Shown here in pieces: positions 15,603 to 24,144 of a stretch of DNA of 64,000 nucleotides. The notes under the pieces are model-generated. The model searched no databases, was not told the DNA's origin, and saw nothing but the letters and a program-made list of their open reading frames with translations. The stretch's first letter is position 1, and each line of letters opens with the position of its first letter. This DNA comes from Microbacterium capsulatum (lineage in GTDB: Bacteria; Actinomycetota; Actinomycetes; Actinomycetales; Microbacteriaceae), in assembly GCF_030865425.1 (NCBI RefSeq), contig NZ_JAVFCB010000007.1, positions 201,235 to 265,234 of the forward strand, in the 5' to 3' direction. Position numbers and translations under genes: made by a program.

Positions 15603-18600
15603 ATGACCTCCCCCACCCCGCTCCAGCGCATCCTCCCCGTGCCCCGAACCGTCGAGGAACGCCCGGGCCACGCCCGCATCCGGCCCGGCGCCCCGCTGAC
15701 GGTCGCCTCCGCCGAGCTGCTTCCGTCGGCGCGGCTGCTCGCCGAACGGCTGGAGGCCTGGGCGGGCATCGCCGTGGCTTCCCCGGTCGTCAGCGCTCCG
15801 GCACCCGGTGGCATCCATCTCGCCGTCGCCCCGGCCGACGAGCTCGTCGCGACCGTGCCGCCGGCGACCGGCGTCGCGGCCGACGGCGCCGACCTCGGAG
15901 ACGAGCGCTCGGCGCTCACGCTCGCGGCCGACGGCATCCGGGTCGTGGGAGCGGCGCCCGCGGGCGTCCACCGCGCGGTGACCACACTGGCGGCGCTCGC
16001 CGAGCAGGGCGAACGGGATGCCGAGGGGCTGGTGCTGCCCGCGGCCGCGATCGCCGACGGCCCGCACCTGGCCTGGCGCGGCCTCTCGTTCGACGTCGTG
16101 CGCGCGACCTTCACGAAACAGGAGGTGCTCCGCGTGATCGAGCTCCTCGACCGGTATCGCATGAACGTGCTGCACCTGCACCTGACCGATGACCAGGGCT
16201 GGCGGATCGAGATCCCGTCGCGGCCCGAGCTGACCCCGCCCGGCAGTGCGCACTTCACGCAGGCGGAGTTCCGCGAGATCGTCGAGTTCGCGCAGGAGCG
16301 GTTCATCACCGTCGTCCCGGAGATCGACCTGCCCGGGCACTCGTCGGCGGCCCTCGTGGCGTACCCCGAGATGACGCGATCGGGAACGGCGTGGGCATTC
16401 CCGAGCGACCCGATGCAGGCCATCGCCCTGATGGCGTCGGGAGAGCACCAACCGCAGTACCTCGACCCGGAGAAGGACGAGGTGTGGGCCTTCGTCGACG
16501 ACGTCGTCTCCGCCGTCGCCGCACTGACCCCCGGCCGCTTCGTGCACATCGGCGGCGACGAGGCCTTCGGGATGCCTCACGACGAGCACGTCGCCTTCGT
16601 GCAGCGCGCCCGCGAGATCGTCCGACGCCACGGGAAGGAGCCCGTCGGCTGGCAGGAGGCGATCCGCGCCGACTCGGCGCCGGGCGAGCTCGTCCAGCTC
16701 TGGATCGACGGCGGCGCCGCCATCGACGGCGAAAGCCCGTTCCTCGCCGCACTCCCGCCCCAGCTCACGGAACTCCTCGTCACCGCCTTCGCCGACTCCG
16801 CCGCCGATCCCGAGCGGGTCGTCGAGAAGCGCGCCCGCGTGATCATGTCGCGCACCGGTCTCGCGTACCTGGATGCCCCGTACGCCGAGCCCTCGACCGA
16901 CGAGGACGGCGAAGCCCGGCGCGCCCGCGTCGGCATGCCCGGGTATCCGGCGGTCACGATCGAGGGCTCGGCCACCGTACCCATCCCCGGCATCGACGAG
17001 CCGACCGAGCTCGACGTCGTCGGCTTCGAGGCGGCCATCTGGTGCGAGACGGTGCAGGACTTCGACGACCTCAGCTACCTCCTGCTCCCACGGCTCCCCG
17101 GGCTCGCGCAACGGGCCTGGGCCCCCGGACCCGCGCGCGACTGGGCGGATCTTCGCGTGCGCCTCGGCGCGCAGGCGCCCGCCTGGCGACGCGAGGGCCT
17201 CACGTTCCACCACGCCCCGTCCATCGATTGGCGCGGCGAGCCCGCGCAGAAGGAGACCTCCATGTCACGCGTCCCCGACGGCTTCCTCTGGGGGGCCTCG
17301 ACCTCCGCCCATCAGGTCGAGGGCAACAACGTCTCGAGCGACTTCTGGCGGATGGAGGGAGGAGGGCCGATCCTGGCCGAGTACTCGGGCGACGCCGATG
17401 ACAGCTACCACCGCTACCCCGAGGACATGCGGCTGCTCGCCGACGCAGGCCTGAACGCCTACCGCTTCAGCATCGAATGGGCCCGCATCGAGCCCGAGAA
17501 GGGCCGCTGGTCGAACGCGCAGCTCGCGCACTACCGCCGCATGATCGACACCGCGCGGAGCCTCGGCCTCGAACCCGTCGTGACCCTGCACCACTTCACC
17601 TCGCCGTACTGGTTCGCCGAGGCCGGTGGCTGGAAGGGCGACGAGGCGCTGGAGCGCTGGGCCCTCTACATCGAGAAGGTGTCGGCGATCCTCGGCGACG
17701 TGGGATGGGTCTGCACCATCAATGAGCCGAACATGGTCGGGCTCACGCACATGTTCCTCGGCGCCGAAGCCGATGCGCTGACGGGCGGCATCACCTTCGC
17801 CCAGGACGGCCCGCTCATGCCCGACACCGCGATCGGCGAGCGACTCGTCGAGGCGCACCGCCTCGCGACCCGGATCCTCCGCAAGCGCACCTCCGCGAAG
17901 GTCGGCTGGACGATCGCCCAGCAGGCCTTCACCCCCACCGAGGGCAACGAGGCGATGTTCGAGAAGGTCAACTGGGCCTGGGAGGACCTCTTCCTCGAAG
18001 CGTCCCGCGACGACGACTTCGTCGGCGTGCAGTCGTACACGACCCAGCCGGTCGGCGCCGACGGCCCGGTGCCGCACCCGCCGCACCCCGACAACACGAT
18101 CACGGGGTGGGCGTACCGACCCGACGCCCTCGGCATCGCCCTGCGGCACGCCCACGACGTGACCGGCAAGCCGCTGCTCGTCACCGAGAACGGCATCGCG
18201 ATCGCCGACGACACCCGTCGCATCGAGTACACGCGCGAGGCCCTGCGCCACCTCGCCGCCGCCGTCGAGGACGGGATCGACGTCCGCGGATACCTGCACT
18301 GGTCGGCCCTCGACAACTACGAGTGGGGGCACTGGGCACCCACCTTCGGGCTCATCGCCGTCGACCGCGAGACGTTCGAGCGCCGCCCGAAGCCCAGCCT
18401 CGCCTGGCTCGGCGAGGTCGCCCGCACGAACGCCGCGGAGATCCCGGCGGGCACCACGTCGTTCGCGCCCGGGTCGGCGGTCGATGGCAGCACCACCCGC
18501 CATGCGGACGCCCTCGCCCGCCTCACCCTCGAGCAGAAGGTGCGACTGCTGACGGGTGCCTCCGTGTGGTCGTTGCACGGCGAGTCGGCCATCGGCCTGC

Positions 18601-21254
18601 GGGGCATCGTCGTCTCCGACGGCCCGACCGGCGTCCGCGGGCAGGCGCTCGACGACCGCGCACCGTCGGCGAGCCTCCCCTCGGCGACATCCATCGCGGC
18701 GAGTTGGGACCTCGACCGGCTGCGCTCGCTCGGCCGGCTGATCGCCGCCGAGGCGCGGTCGAAGGGGGTCGACGTGGTGCTCGGGCCGACGATCAACCTG
18801 CACCGCAGCCCCCGCGGCGGCCGCCACTTCGAGGCGTTCAGCGAGGACCCGTGGCTGACCGGCACCCTCGCGTCGACCTACGTCGAGGCCGTCCAGGCGG
18901 AGGGCGTCGGCGTCACGCCGAAGCACTACGTCGCGAACGACAGCGAGACCGACCGGCACACCGTCGACGTCCGCGTCGATGAGCGCACGCTGCGCGAGCT
19001 CTACCTCGCGCCGTTCGAGCGCGCCGTCGCCTCGGGCGCCTGGATGATCATGTCCTCCTACAACCAGGTCAACGGGAACCCCGCCACGGCGAACGAGCTG
19101 CTCGCCTCGCCGCTGAAGGACGAGTGGGGCTTCGACGGGGTCGTGATCTCCGACTGGGGCGCCGTCACCGACACGGTCCGGTCGGCGGCGTCGGCTCAGG
19201 ACCTCGTCATGCCCGGCCCCGACGGCCCGTGGGGCGACGCCCTGCTCGCCGCGATCCGGGCGGGCGAGATCGACGAGCGGATCATCGACGACAAGGTGGC
19301 GCGCCTGCTCCAGCTCGCCGAGCGCGTCGGAGCCCTCGACGCGTCGCCGCGCACCGAGACCCCGCTGCCGTGGGTGGATGAGGACATCGCCACGATCCTG
19401 CGGGAGGCCGCGGCGGACGGAATGGTCCTCGCGCGCAACACCGGCCTCCTTCCGCTCGCCGACGAGGGGCAGCGCATCGCCGTCATCGGGCATCATGCAC
19501 TCGTCGGGCGCGGGCAGGGCGGTGGCTCCGCGAGCGTGTTCCCGCCGTACCAGGTCAGTCCGCTCGACGGCATCCGAGCGGCGTTCCCGAAGGTGACCTC
19601 GACCGTCGGCGTGCCGCCGACATCCGACCTCACGCGTCTGCCGGCCGCGTCACTGACCCACGCGGGCGGATCCGGCGTCGAGGTCTCCTACCTCGACGCC
19701 GACGGCTCGGTCTTCGCCTCGGAGATCTTCCCGAGCGGCCGTTTCGCGTGGTTCGGCGACGCGAACCTGGCCATGGCTGCGCAGATCCGGATCCGGACCA
19801 CCTACGTCGTCCCGGCCGACGGCCCCCGGCGCCTGGGCGTCTCGGGTCTCGGCGGCCTGGAATGGAAGGTCGACGGGAAGGTCGTCTTCTCGGGCAGGGT
19901 CGAGCCGGTCGACGGCGCCGACCTGATGGAGACGGTGCTGAACCCGCCGGTGCGGCGCGCCGAGTTCGCCTTCGTCGCCGGGCAGCGCGTGCCCCTCGAG
20001 GTGACGCTGAGCCCTTACCTTCCGAACGGGATCCCGTTCGCCGCCCTCATCCTGGGCGAGGAGCAGATCTTCGACGACCCGAAGGTCGAGCTCGAGCGCG
20101 CGGTGGCTGCGGCGCGCGACGCCGACATCGCGGTCGTCGTGGTCGGCACGACCGAGGTGATCGAATCCGAGGGCTACGACCGTGCCTCCCTCGCCCTGCC
20201 GGACGGACACGACGATCTCGTCCGTGCGGTGGCCGCCGTCAACGACCGGACGATCGTGGTGGTCAACGCGGGCGCCCCGGTGCTCATGCCGTGGTTCGAC
20301 GAGGTCGCGGCGGTGGTGCTCGCGTGGTTCCCCGGGCAGGAGTTCGGCAACGCGCTCGCCGATGTCCTGCGCGGCGAGCGCGAGCCGGGCGGCCGGATGC
20401 CGACCACCTGGCCGCGAGCCGAGGCCGACGTCCCGGTCTGGACCGTCGAACCCGCCGATGGCGTCCTCGAGTACGCCGAACGCGGTGACATCGGGTACCG
20501 GGCATGGACCCGCCAGGGGCATCCGGCACCGCTGCTCGCGTTCGGCTCGGGCCTCGGCTACACCACCTGGACGACCGCGAACGCCGCCGCTGAGGTGCTC
20601 GCCGAGGGCGGCGCCCGTGTGACGGCCGACGTCGAGAACACGGGCGAGCGCACCGGGAAGCAGGTGGTGCAGGCCTATCTCTCGCGTACGGGCCCCTCCG
20701 ACATCGACAGGCCGGAGCTCTGGCTCGCCGGGTTCGCCGTCGTGCGCGCCGAGCCGGGGGCGGTCACGGCGATCTCCATCGACCTCGAGCCGCGCGCCTT
20801 CGCGCACTGGTCGGTCGAGTCGCACGCATGGACGGTCGAGCCCGGCAGCTACGCGGTGAGACTCGGCACCGGCATCGATGCGCTCGGCGAGGCGATCCCC
20901 GTCGAGGTCACGAGCACTGCCACCGGGCTGCGCGCCCTCGAACCGGACGACGTCGCCTTCGGGATCCGCAGCGACTTCGCCCCGCGCACGATCGCACCGG
21001 TGGTGACGGTCGACCACGGGCGGGACGCCTCGACCGGCCCGATCCCGACTGCGGCGAGCCCGCTCGGCGACCTGCTCGATCACCCGGTCACGAGGTCCGT
21101 GATCGAGCAGACGGCGCCGGATCTCGCCACCCACCCGATGCTCGGGATGATCAAGGCGATGCCCCTTGCCACGGTGCTCACGATGGCCGCCGGGCAGATC
21201 CCCGCCGAGACGGTGCAGCTCCTCACCGAGCGCCTCGCCGCTGTCGCCGACTGA
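15603..21254 (+). CDS. GH20-GH1-GH3 tri-domain glycosidase
   Basis: One uninterrupted frame of 1883 residues contains three complete glycoside hydrolases. Residues 1-550 are GH20 (beta-N-acetylhexosaminidase), with LHLHLTDDQGWRIEI and the Asp-Glu pair HIGGDEAFG (D319/E320). Residues 554-940 are GH1 (beta-glucosidase or galactosidase), with acid/base TINEPN (E708) and nucleophile VTENG (E862). Residues about 960-1883 are GH3, with nucleophile VVISDWG (D1184), a PA14-like insert near 1390-1480, a fibronectin-III-like part and a C-terminal extension. All catalytic residues are intact, and no signal peptide is seen, so it should be cytosolic. A perfect ribosome-binding site (AAGGAGA, 17250-17256) and ATG (17262) mark the GH20/GH1 border, so a separate GH1-GH3 protein may also be made. 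The GH1/GH3 border has no in-frame start. It belongs to an operon with the MFS importer. Confidence 0.85.
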   Translation: MTSPTPLQRILPVPRTVEERPGHARIRPGAPLTVASAELLPSARLLAERLEAWAGIAVASPVVSAPAPGGIHLAVAPADELVATVPPATGVAADGADLGDERSALTLAADGIRVVGAAPAGVHRAVTTLAALAEQGERDAEGLVLPAAAIADGPHLAWRGLSFDVVRATFTKQEVLRVIELLDRYRMNVLHLHLTDDQGWRIEIPSRPELTPPGSAHFTQAEFREIVEFAQERFITVVPEIDLPGHSSAALVAYPEMTRSGTAWAFPSDPMQAIALMASGEHQPQYLDPEKDEVWAFVDDVVSAVAALTPGRFVHIGGDEAFGMPHDEHVAFVQRAREIVRRHGKEPVGWQEAIRADSAPGELVQLWIDGGAAIDGESPFLAALPPQLTELLVTAFADSAADPERVVEKRARVIMSRTGLAYLDAPYAEPSTDEDGEARRARVGMPGYPAVTIEGSATVPIPGIDEPTELDVVGFEAAIWCETVQDFDDLSYLLLPRLPGLAQRAWAPGPARDWADLRVRLGAQAPAWRREGLTFHHAPSIDWRGEPAQKETSMSRVPDGFLWGASTSAHQVEGNNVSSDFWRMEGGGPILAEYSGDADDSYHRYPEDMRLLADAGLNAYRFSIEWARIEPEKGRWSNAQLAHYRRMIDTARSLGLEPVVTLHHFTSPYWFAEAGGWKGDEALERWALYIEKVSAILGDVGWVCTINEPNMVGLTHMFLGAEADALTGGITFAQDGPLMPDTAIGERLVEAHRLATRILRKRTSAKVGWTIAQQAFTPTEGNEAMFEKVNWAWEDLFLEASRDDDFVGVQSYTTQPVGADGPVPHPPHPDNTITGWAYRPDALGIALRHAHDVTGKPLLVTENGIAIADDTRRIEYTREALRHLAAAVEDGIDVRGYLHWSALDNYEWGHWAPTFGLIAVDRETFERRPKPSLAWLGEVARTNAAEIPAGTTSFAPGSAVDGSTTRHADALARLTLEQKVRLLTGASVWSLHGESAIGLRGIVVSDGPTGVRGQALDDRAPSASLPSATSIAASWDLDRLRSLGRLIAAEARSKGVDVVLGPTINLHRSPRGGRHFEAFSEDPWLTGTLASTYVEAVQAEGVGVTPKHYVANDSETDRHTVDVRVDERTLRELYLAPFERAVASGAWMIMSSYNQVNGNPATANELLASPLKDEWGFDGVVISDWGAVTDTVRSAASAQDLVMPGPDGPWGDALLAAIRAGEIDERIIDDKVARLLQLAERVGALDASPRTETPLPWVDEDIATILREAAADGMVLARNTGLLPLADEGQRIAVIGHHALVGRGQGGGSASVFPPYQVSPLDGIRAAFPKVTSTVGVPPTSDLTRLPAASLTHAGGSGVEVSYLDADGSVFASEIFPSGRFAWFGDANLAMAAQIRIRTTYVVPADGPRRLGVSGLGGLEWKVDGKVVFSGRVEPVDGADLMETVLNPPVRRAEFAFVAGQRVPLEVTLSPYLPNGIPFAALILGEEQIFDDPKVELERAVAAARDADIAVVVVGTTEVIESEGYDRASLALPDGHDDLVRAVAAVNDRTIVVVNAGAPVLMPWFDEVAAVVLAWFPGQEFGNALADVLRGEREPGGRMPTTWPRAEADVPVWTVEPADGVLEYAERGDIGYRAWTRQGHPAPLLAFGSGLGYTTWTTANAAAEVLAEGGARVTADVENTGERTGKQVVQAYLSRTGPSDIDRPELWLAGFAVVRAEPGAVTAISIDLEPRAFAHWSVESHAWTVEPGSYAVRLGTGIDALGEAIPVEVTSTATGLRALEPDDVAFGIRSDFAPRTIAPVVTVDHGRDASTGPIPTAASPLGDLLDHPVTRSVIEQTAPDLATHPMLGMIKAMPLATVLTMAAGQIPAETVQLLTERLAAVAD
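17250..17264 (+). promoter_or_regulatory. Internal ribosome-binding site in fusion gene
   Basis: AAGGAGA, then 5 nt, then ATG (17262), exactly at the start of the GH1 domain (MSRVPDGFLWGASTS). The codon just before the site is CAG (17247-17249), one base away from a TAG stop. This looks like the remains of a gene boundary. Confidence 0.75.
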
Positions 21255-21260
21255 CCGAGG

Positions 21261-21293
21261 GTGAGGGGCTGCGGGCGGTCCGCAGCCCCTCAC
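21261..21293 (+). terminator. Terminator after glycosidase gene
   Basis: GTGAGGGGCTGCGG (21261-21274) pairs perfectly with 21280-21293 around a 5-nt loop, starting 6 nt after the stop. A short T-rich end (GTCGTTC) follows. Confidence 0.8.
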
Positions 21294-21355
21294 GTCGTTC
21301 GGGCGGGGCTTCTGCGCACATCGGCCGGCCGCGGGAGAAGACCGGGCTCGGACAC

Positions 21356-21415
21356 GCGGGAACAGGCGATCACCCCGGATCAGGCCGACGGGATCCGGAT
21401 CCGCCTGATCCCGCG
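21356..21415 (+). repeat. 60-bp direct repeat B, right copy
   Basis: The partner of 12861-12920, with 57 of 60 identical and the same orientation; the three changes cluster at positions 17, 19 and 20 of the repeat. Its last part (GCCTGATCCCGCGTG) is partly repeated once more directly downstream. Confidence 0.85.
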
Positions 21416-21523
21416 TGGCCGCCTGATCCCGCGTGTCGGATGTTCCGATCTCCACCCGTCCACCCGCGGATCTCCACCCTCGGGTGGTGCCCGCGGGATC
21501 CGGATCCGAGGAGCATCGGGGAC

Positions 21524-22111
21524 ATGAACCTCACCGTCCTCTCCGACATCCTTCTGATCCTCGTCGCCGTCGGCGTGATCGCCGTCCGGCAGATGACCTG
21601 GCGTCCCGTGCTCGGCGGCCGGGACTGGCTCTTCCCCGCGCTCGCCGCGGTCGTCGGCGCCGCGCTGAGCGTCCAGTCGCTGAACGGCGGCGCGCTCGGC
21701 CTGATCGACGTCGTCGCGTTCGTCATCGAGATCGTGATCTCCCTCGCCGTCGGCGCCGGGATGGGCGCGATCGCGCACATCCGCCCGATCGCCCGGACCG
21801 CGGGCGCTCCGGCGCCGGGGGCGTCCGCGAAGGCGATCGCGCTCGCCGCGGCCGAGTTCGAGACCCGCACAGGGGCCTGGGGTCTCGCGCTCTGGGTCGT
21901 GCTGATCGGCGCCCGCGTCGGCCTGTCCTTCGCGTTCGCCTCGTTCGGCAGCCACCTCGGGATCTCCGGCGGTCTGATCCTGCTCGTGCTCGCCGCGAAC
22001 CGCGCCGCACGGATCCTGGTGCTGCACAACCGCGTCCTTCGACGGGCTCAGGAACCGGAGGGCCGGCGCACTGCCGCGCGGGGCGGTTCGGCGCGCATCA
22101 TGGTTCCGTGA
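21524..22111 (+). CDS. Small polytopic membrane protein
   Basis: This 195-residue protein has about five hydrophobic segments and resembles DUF1453/CcdC-like membrane proteins of unknown role; the match is weak. Its last 22 residues (RRAQEPEGRRTAARG...) are not membrane-like and begin in the common repeat CCTTCGACGGGCTCAGG (22036-22052), so this tail seems to derive from a repeat insertion. Its stop overlaps the start of the histidine kinase gene (GTGA), so it is co-translated with the two-component system and may supply or report its signal. The ATG at 21524 is supported by GGAG upstream. Confidence 0.65.
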   Translation: MNLTVLSDILLILVAVGVIAVRQMTWRPVLGGRDWLFPALAAVVGAALSVQSLNGGALGLIDVVAFVIEIVISLAVGAGMGAIAHIRPIARTAGAPAPGASAKAIALAAAEFETRTGAWGLALWVVLIGARVGLSFAFASFGSHLGISGGLILLVLAANRAARILVLHNRVLRRAQEPEGRRTAARGGSARIMVP

Positions 22112-23349
22112 CCCGCATCCCATCGCTGACCTGGTGGAGCGCCGGCATCAACCTCGCCGGCGCTCTCGCCGTCGTCTACGGCCTCTGGCATGTCGCACCG
22201 AGGATCGCGCCGTGGGTGATCGTGCTCATGCTCGCCGGACTCGCCGCCTGGGCCGGTCGAACCCTGACGGCGGCGCTGCGCCGGCCGGAGACGGATCCGG
22301 CCGCGCAGAGCGCGTCGAGCCGGCTCTCCCGCGTGGTCGCGGCGGCCGTGCCCGTGGCCTTGGCCCTCACCGGGGGAATCACCGCGGTGCCGACGCAGGG
22401 GCTCGGGGCGGCGCTGCTCGTCGTCGCGGTGCTCCTCGCGACCAGCGATCCGACGACGCCCGCTCCGGCCTGGGGTGCGGTCGCGGCCGTGGGCGCCCTC
22501 GCGACCGCGGCCGGCGCGCTGCTCGCGGCGCAGGGTGCGGCGGGCCCTGACGGCGCCCAGGCGGGCGTGCTCGGATTCGTCGCCGTGCTCGCCGCGCTGG
22601 TGCTCGCGGTCGTCGGCGGGCTCGGCCGCCGGGCGCAGCGCGTGCTGCTGATCGAGCGGGCCCGATCCGCCGAGGACGCGCTGCGCGCGCAGGAGGCGGC
22701 GTCGCGCGTGGCGATCGCCCGTGACCTGCACGACGTGCTCGCGCACAGCCTCGGCGGACTCGTCGTGCAGCTCGACGCGGCGGAGGCGCTGCTCGAGGCG
22801 GGCGACGCGGAGGCGGCCGCGAGCCGGGTGGCCGCCGCCCGGAGGCTCGCCGCCGACGGCCTCGACGAGGCCCGCGAGGCCGTCCGCACCCTGCGCGAAC
22901 CGGGCCGGCCGGAGCCTGCCGCGCCGCCGTCCGACTCGATCGATCCGACCGAGCTCGGCGACCGCCTGCAGGCCCTGCTCACCGCGCACGAGGCGATCGG
23001 CGGCAGCGCCGGGCTCGGCGTCACGGGCCGACCGCGCCCGGTGCCGCCCGCGCTCGCCGACGCCCTGGTCCGTACGGTGCAGGAGGGTCTGAGCAACGCC
23101 CGGAAGCACGCGCCGGGGTCGGTCGTGCGGATCCGGATCCTCTGGCATCCTGACCGGGTGGAGTGCGTCGTCGAGAATCGGATCGGGTCGGACGTCCCCG
23201 CGGGCGCGCCCGGCAGCGGGCTCGCCTCGACCGGCGGAGGCTACGGCCTGCGCGGCGTGCGGGAGCGCTTCGCCGCGCTCGGCGGGACCGTGAACGCGGG
23301 CGTCGACACGGGCGGACTGTTCAGGCTGCGCGCGGAGGCGCCGGCATGA
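22108..23349 (+). CDS. NarL-type sensor histidine kinase
   Basis: 413 residues from a GTG that overlaps the preceding stop. Five or six membrane helices (about 10-180) form the sensor part without a large external domain. The HisKA_3 region follows with the phospho-acceptor H208 in IARDLHDVLAHSLGG, then HATPase_c with QEGLSNARKHAPGS (N box) and GYGLRGVRERFAALGG (G box). This architecture is typical of actinobacterial kinases that sense membrane or envelope state. It overlaps the response regulator gene by 4 nt, so the pair is certain. Targets are unknown. Confidence 0.92.
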   Translation: MTRIPSLTWWSAGINLAGALAVVYGLWHVAPRIAPWVIVLMLAGLAAWAGRTLTAALRRPETDPAAQSASSRLSRVVAAAVPVALALTGGITAVPTQGLGAALLVVAVLLATSDPTTPAPAWGAVAAVGALATAAGALLAAQGAAGPDGAQAGVLGFVAVLAALVLAVVGGLGRRAQRVLLIERARSAEDALRAQEAASRVAIARDLHDVLAHSLGGLVVQLDAAEALLEAGDAEAAASRVAAARRLAADGLDEAREAVRTLREPGRPEPAAPPSDSIDPTELGDRLQALLTAHEAIGGSAGLGVTGRPRPVPPALADALVRTVQEGLSNARKHAPGSVVRIRILWHPDRVECVVENRIGSDVPAGAPGSGLASTGGGYGLRGVRERFAALGGTVNAGVDTGGLFRLRAEAPA

Positions 23350-24056
23350 GCGCGCGGATCCGGATCGTCATCGCCGACGACCAGGCGATCGTCCGCGACG
23401 GGCTGGAGACCGTGCTGAGCCTCGTCCCCGACTTCGAGGTGGTCGGCACCGCGGCCGACGGCGCCGCCGCGGTCGCCCTGATCGCGCAGCTCGCCCCCGA
23501 CGTGGCCCTGATGGACCTGCGGATGCCCCTGCTGGACGGGGCATCCGCGACCGCGCGCGTGACCGCGGAAACGCCCGGCACCGCGGTCCTCGTGCTGACC
23601 ACCTTCGCGGACGACGCCGACATCGTCGCAGCGCTGCGCGCCGGCGCGCGCGGCTACCTCACCAAGGACGCAGGCCGCGCCGAGCTCGCCGCCGCGATCC
23701 GGGCGGTGGCGGCCGGTCAGTCCACGTTCTCCGAGCCCGTGCGCGGGGTGCTGCTCGGGCGGATCGGCGCCCTTGCGGAGGCCGTGCCCGGGCCGGACGC
23801 GGCGGCCCGCCTCACGGACGCCGACGCGGATCCCGCCCTCGAGGAGACCCTCGCCGCTCGTTTCCCCGCCCTGACCGCCCGCGAGCGCGAGGTGTACGCG
23901 CTCGTCGTGCAGGGCCGCTCGAACGCCGAGATCGCGGCGGCGCTGTTCGTCGGCGTCTCGACGGTGAAGACGCACATCAACGCGCTTTTCGCGAAGCTCG
24001 GCGCCCGCGACCGCGCGCAGGCGATCGCGATGGGCCTCGGCAGCACCGGCCGCTGA
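23346..24056 (+). CDS. LuxR/NarL response regulator
   Basis: This 236-residue protein has a receiver domain (1-120) with acidic pocket DDQ near the N terminus, phospho-acceptor D57 in VALMDLRMP, and conserved Thr and Lys (VLVLTTFADD, GYLTKDAG). A linker leads to a LuxR-type HTH (about 175-236: LTAREREVYALVVQGRSNAEIAAALFVGVSTVKTHI). The spacer between the two domains is somewhat long. It is translationally coupled to its kinase. Confidence 0.95.
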   Translation: MSARIRIVIADDQAIVRDGLETVLSLVPDFEVVGTAADGAAAVALIAQLAPDVALMDLRMPLLDGASATARVTAETPGTAVLVLTTFADDADIVAALRAGARGYLTKDAGRAELAAAIRAVAAGQSTFSEPVRGVLLGRIGALAEAVPGPDAAARLTDADADPALEETLAARFPALTAREREVYALVVQGRSNAEIAAALFVGVSTVKTHINALFAKLGARDRAQAIAMGLGSTGR

Positions 24057-24130
24057 GCGTCCCGGACCGAGGCTCCGCGACCGGGGCCCGTCTCCCGCGC
24101 ACGGCTGGCGGGGATCCAAGGTGCTCCGCA

Positions 24131-24136
24131 TAGACT
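24131..24136 (+). promoter_or_regulatory. -10 box of lipoprotein gene, leaderless
   Basis: TAGACT is 8 nt before the ATG at 24145, in the same TAGACTCGGGG context as the zur promoter. Confidence 0.5.
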
Positions 24137-24144
24137 CGGGGGGA

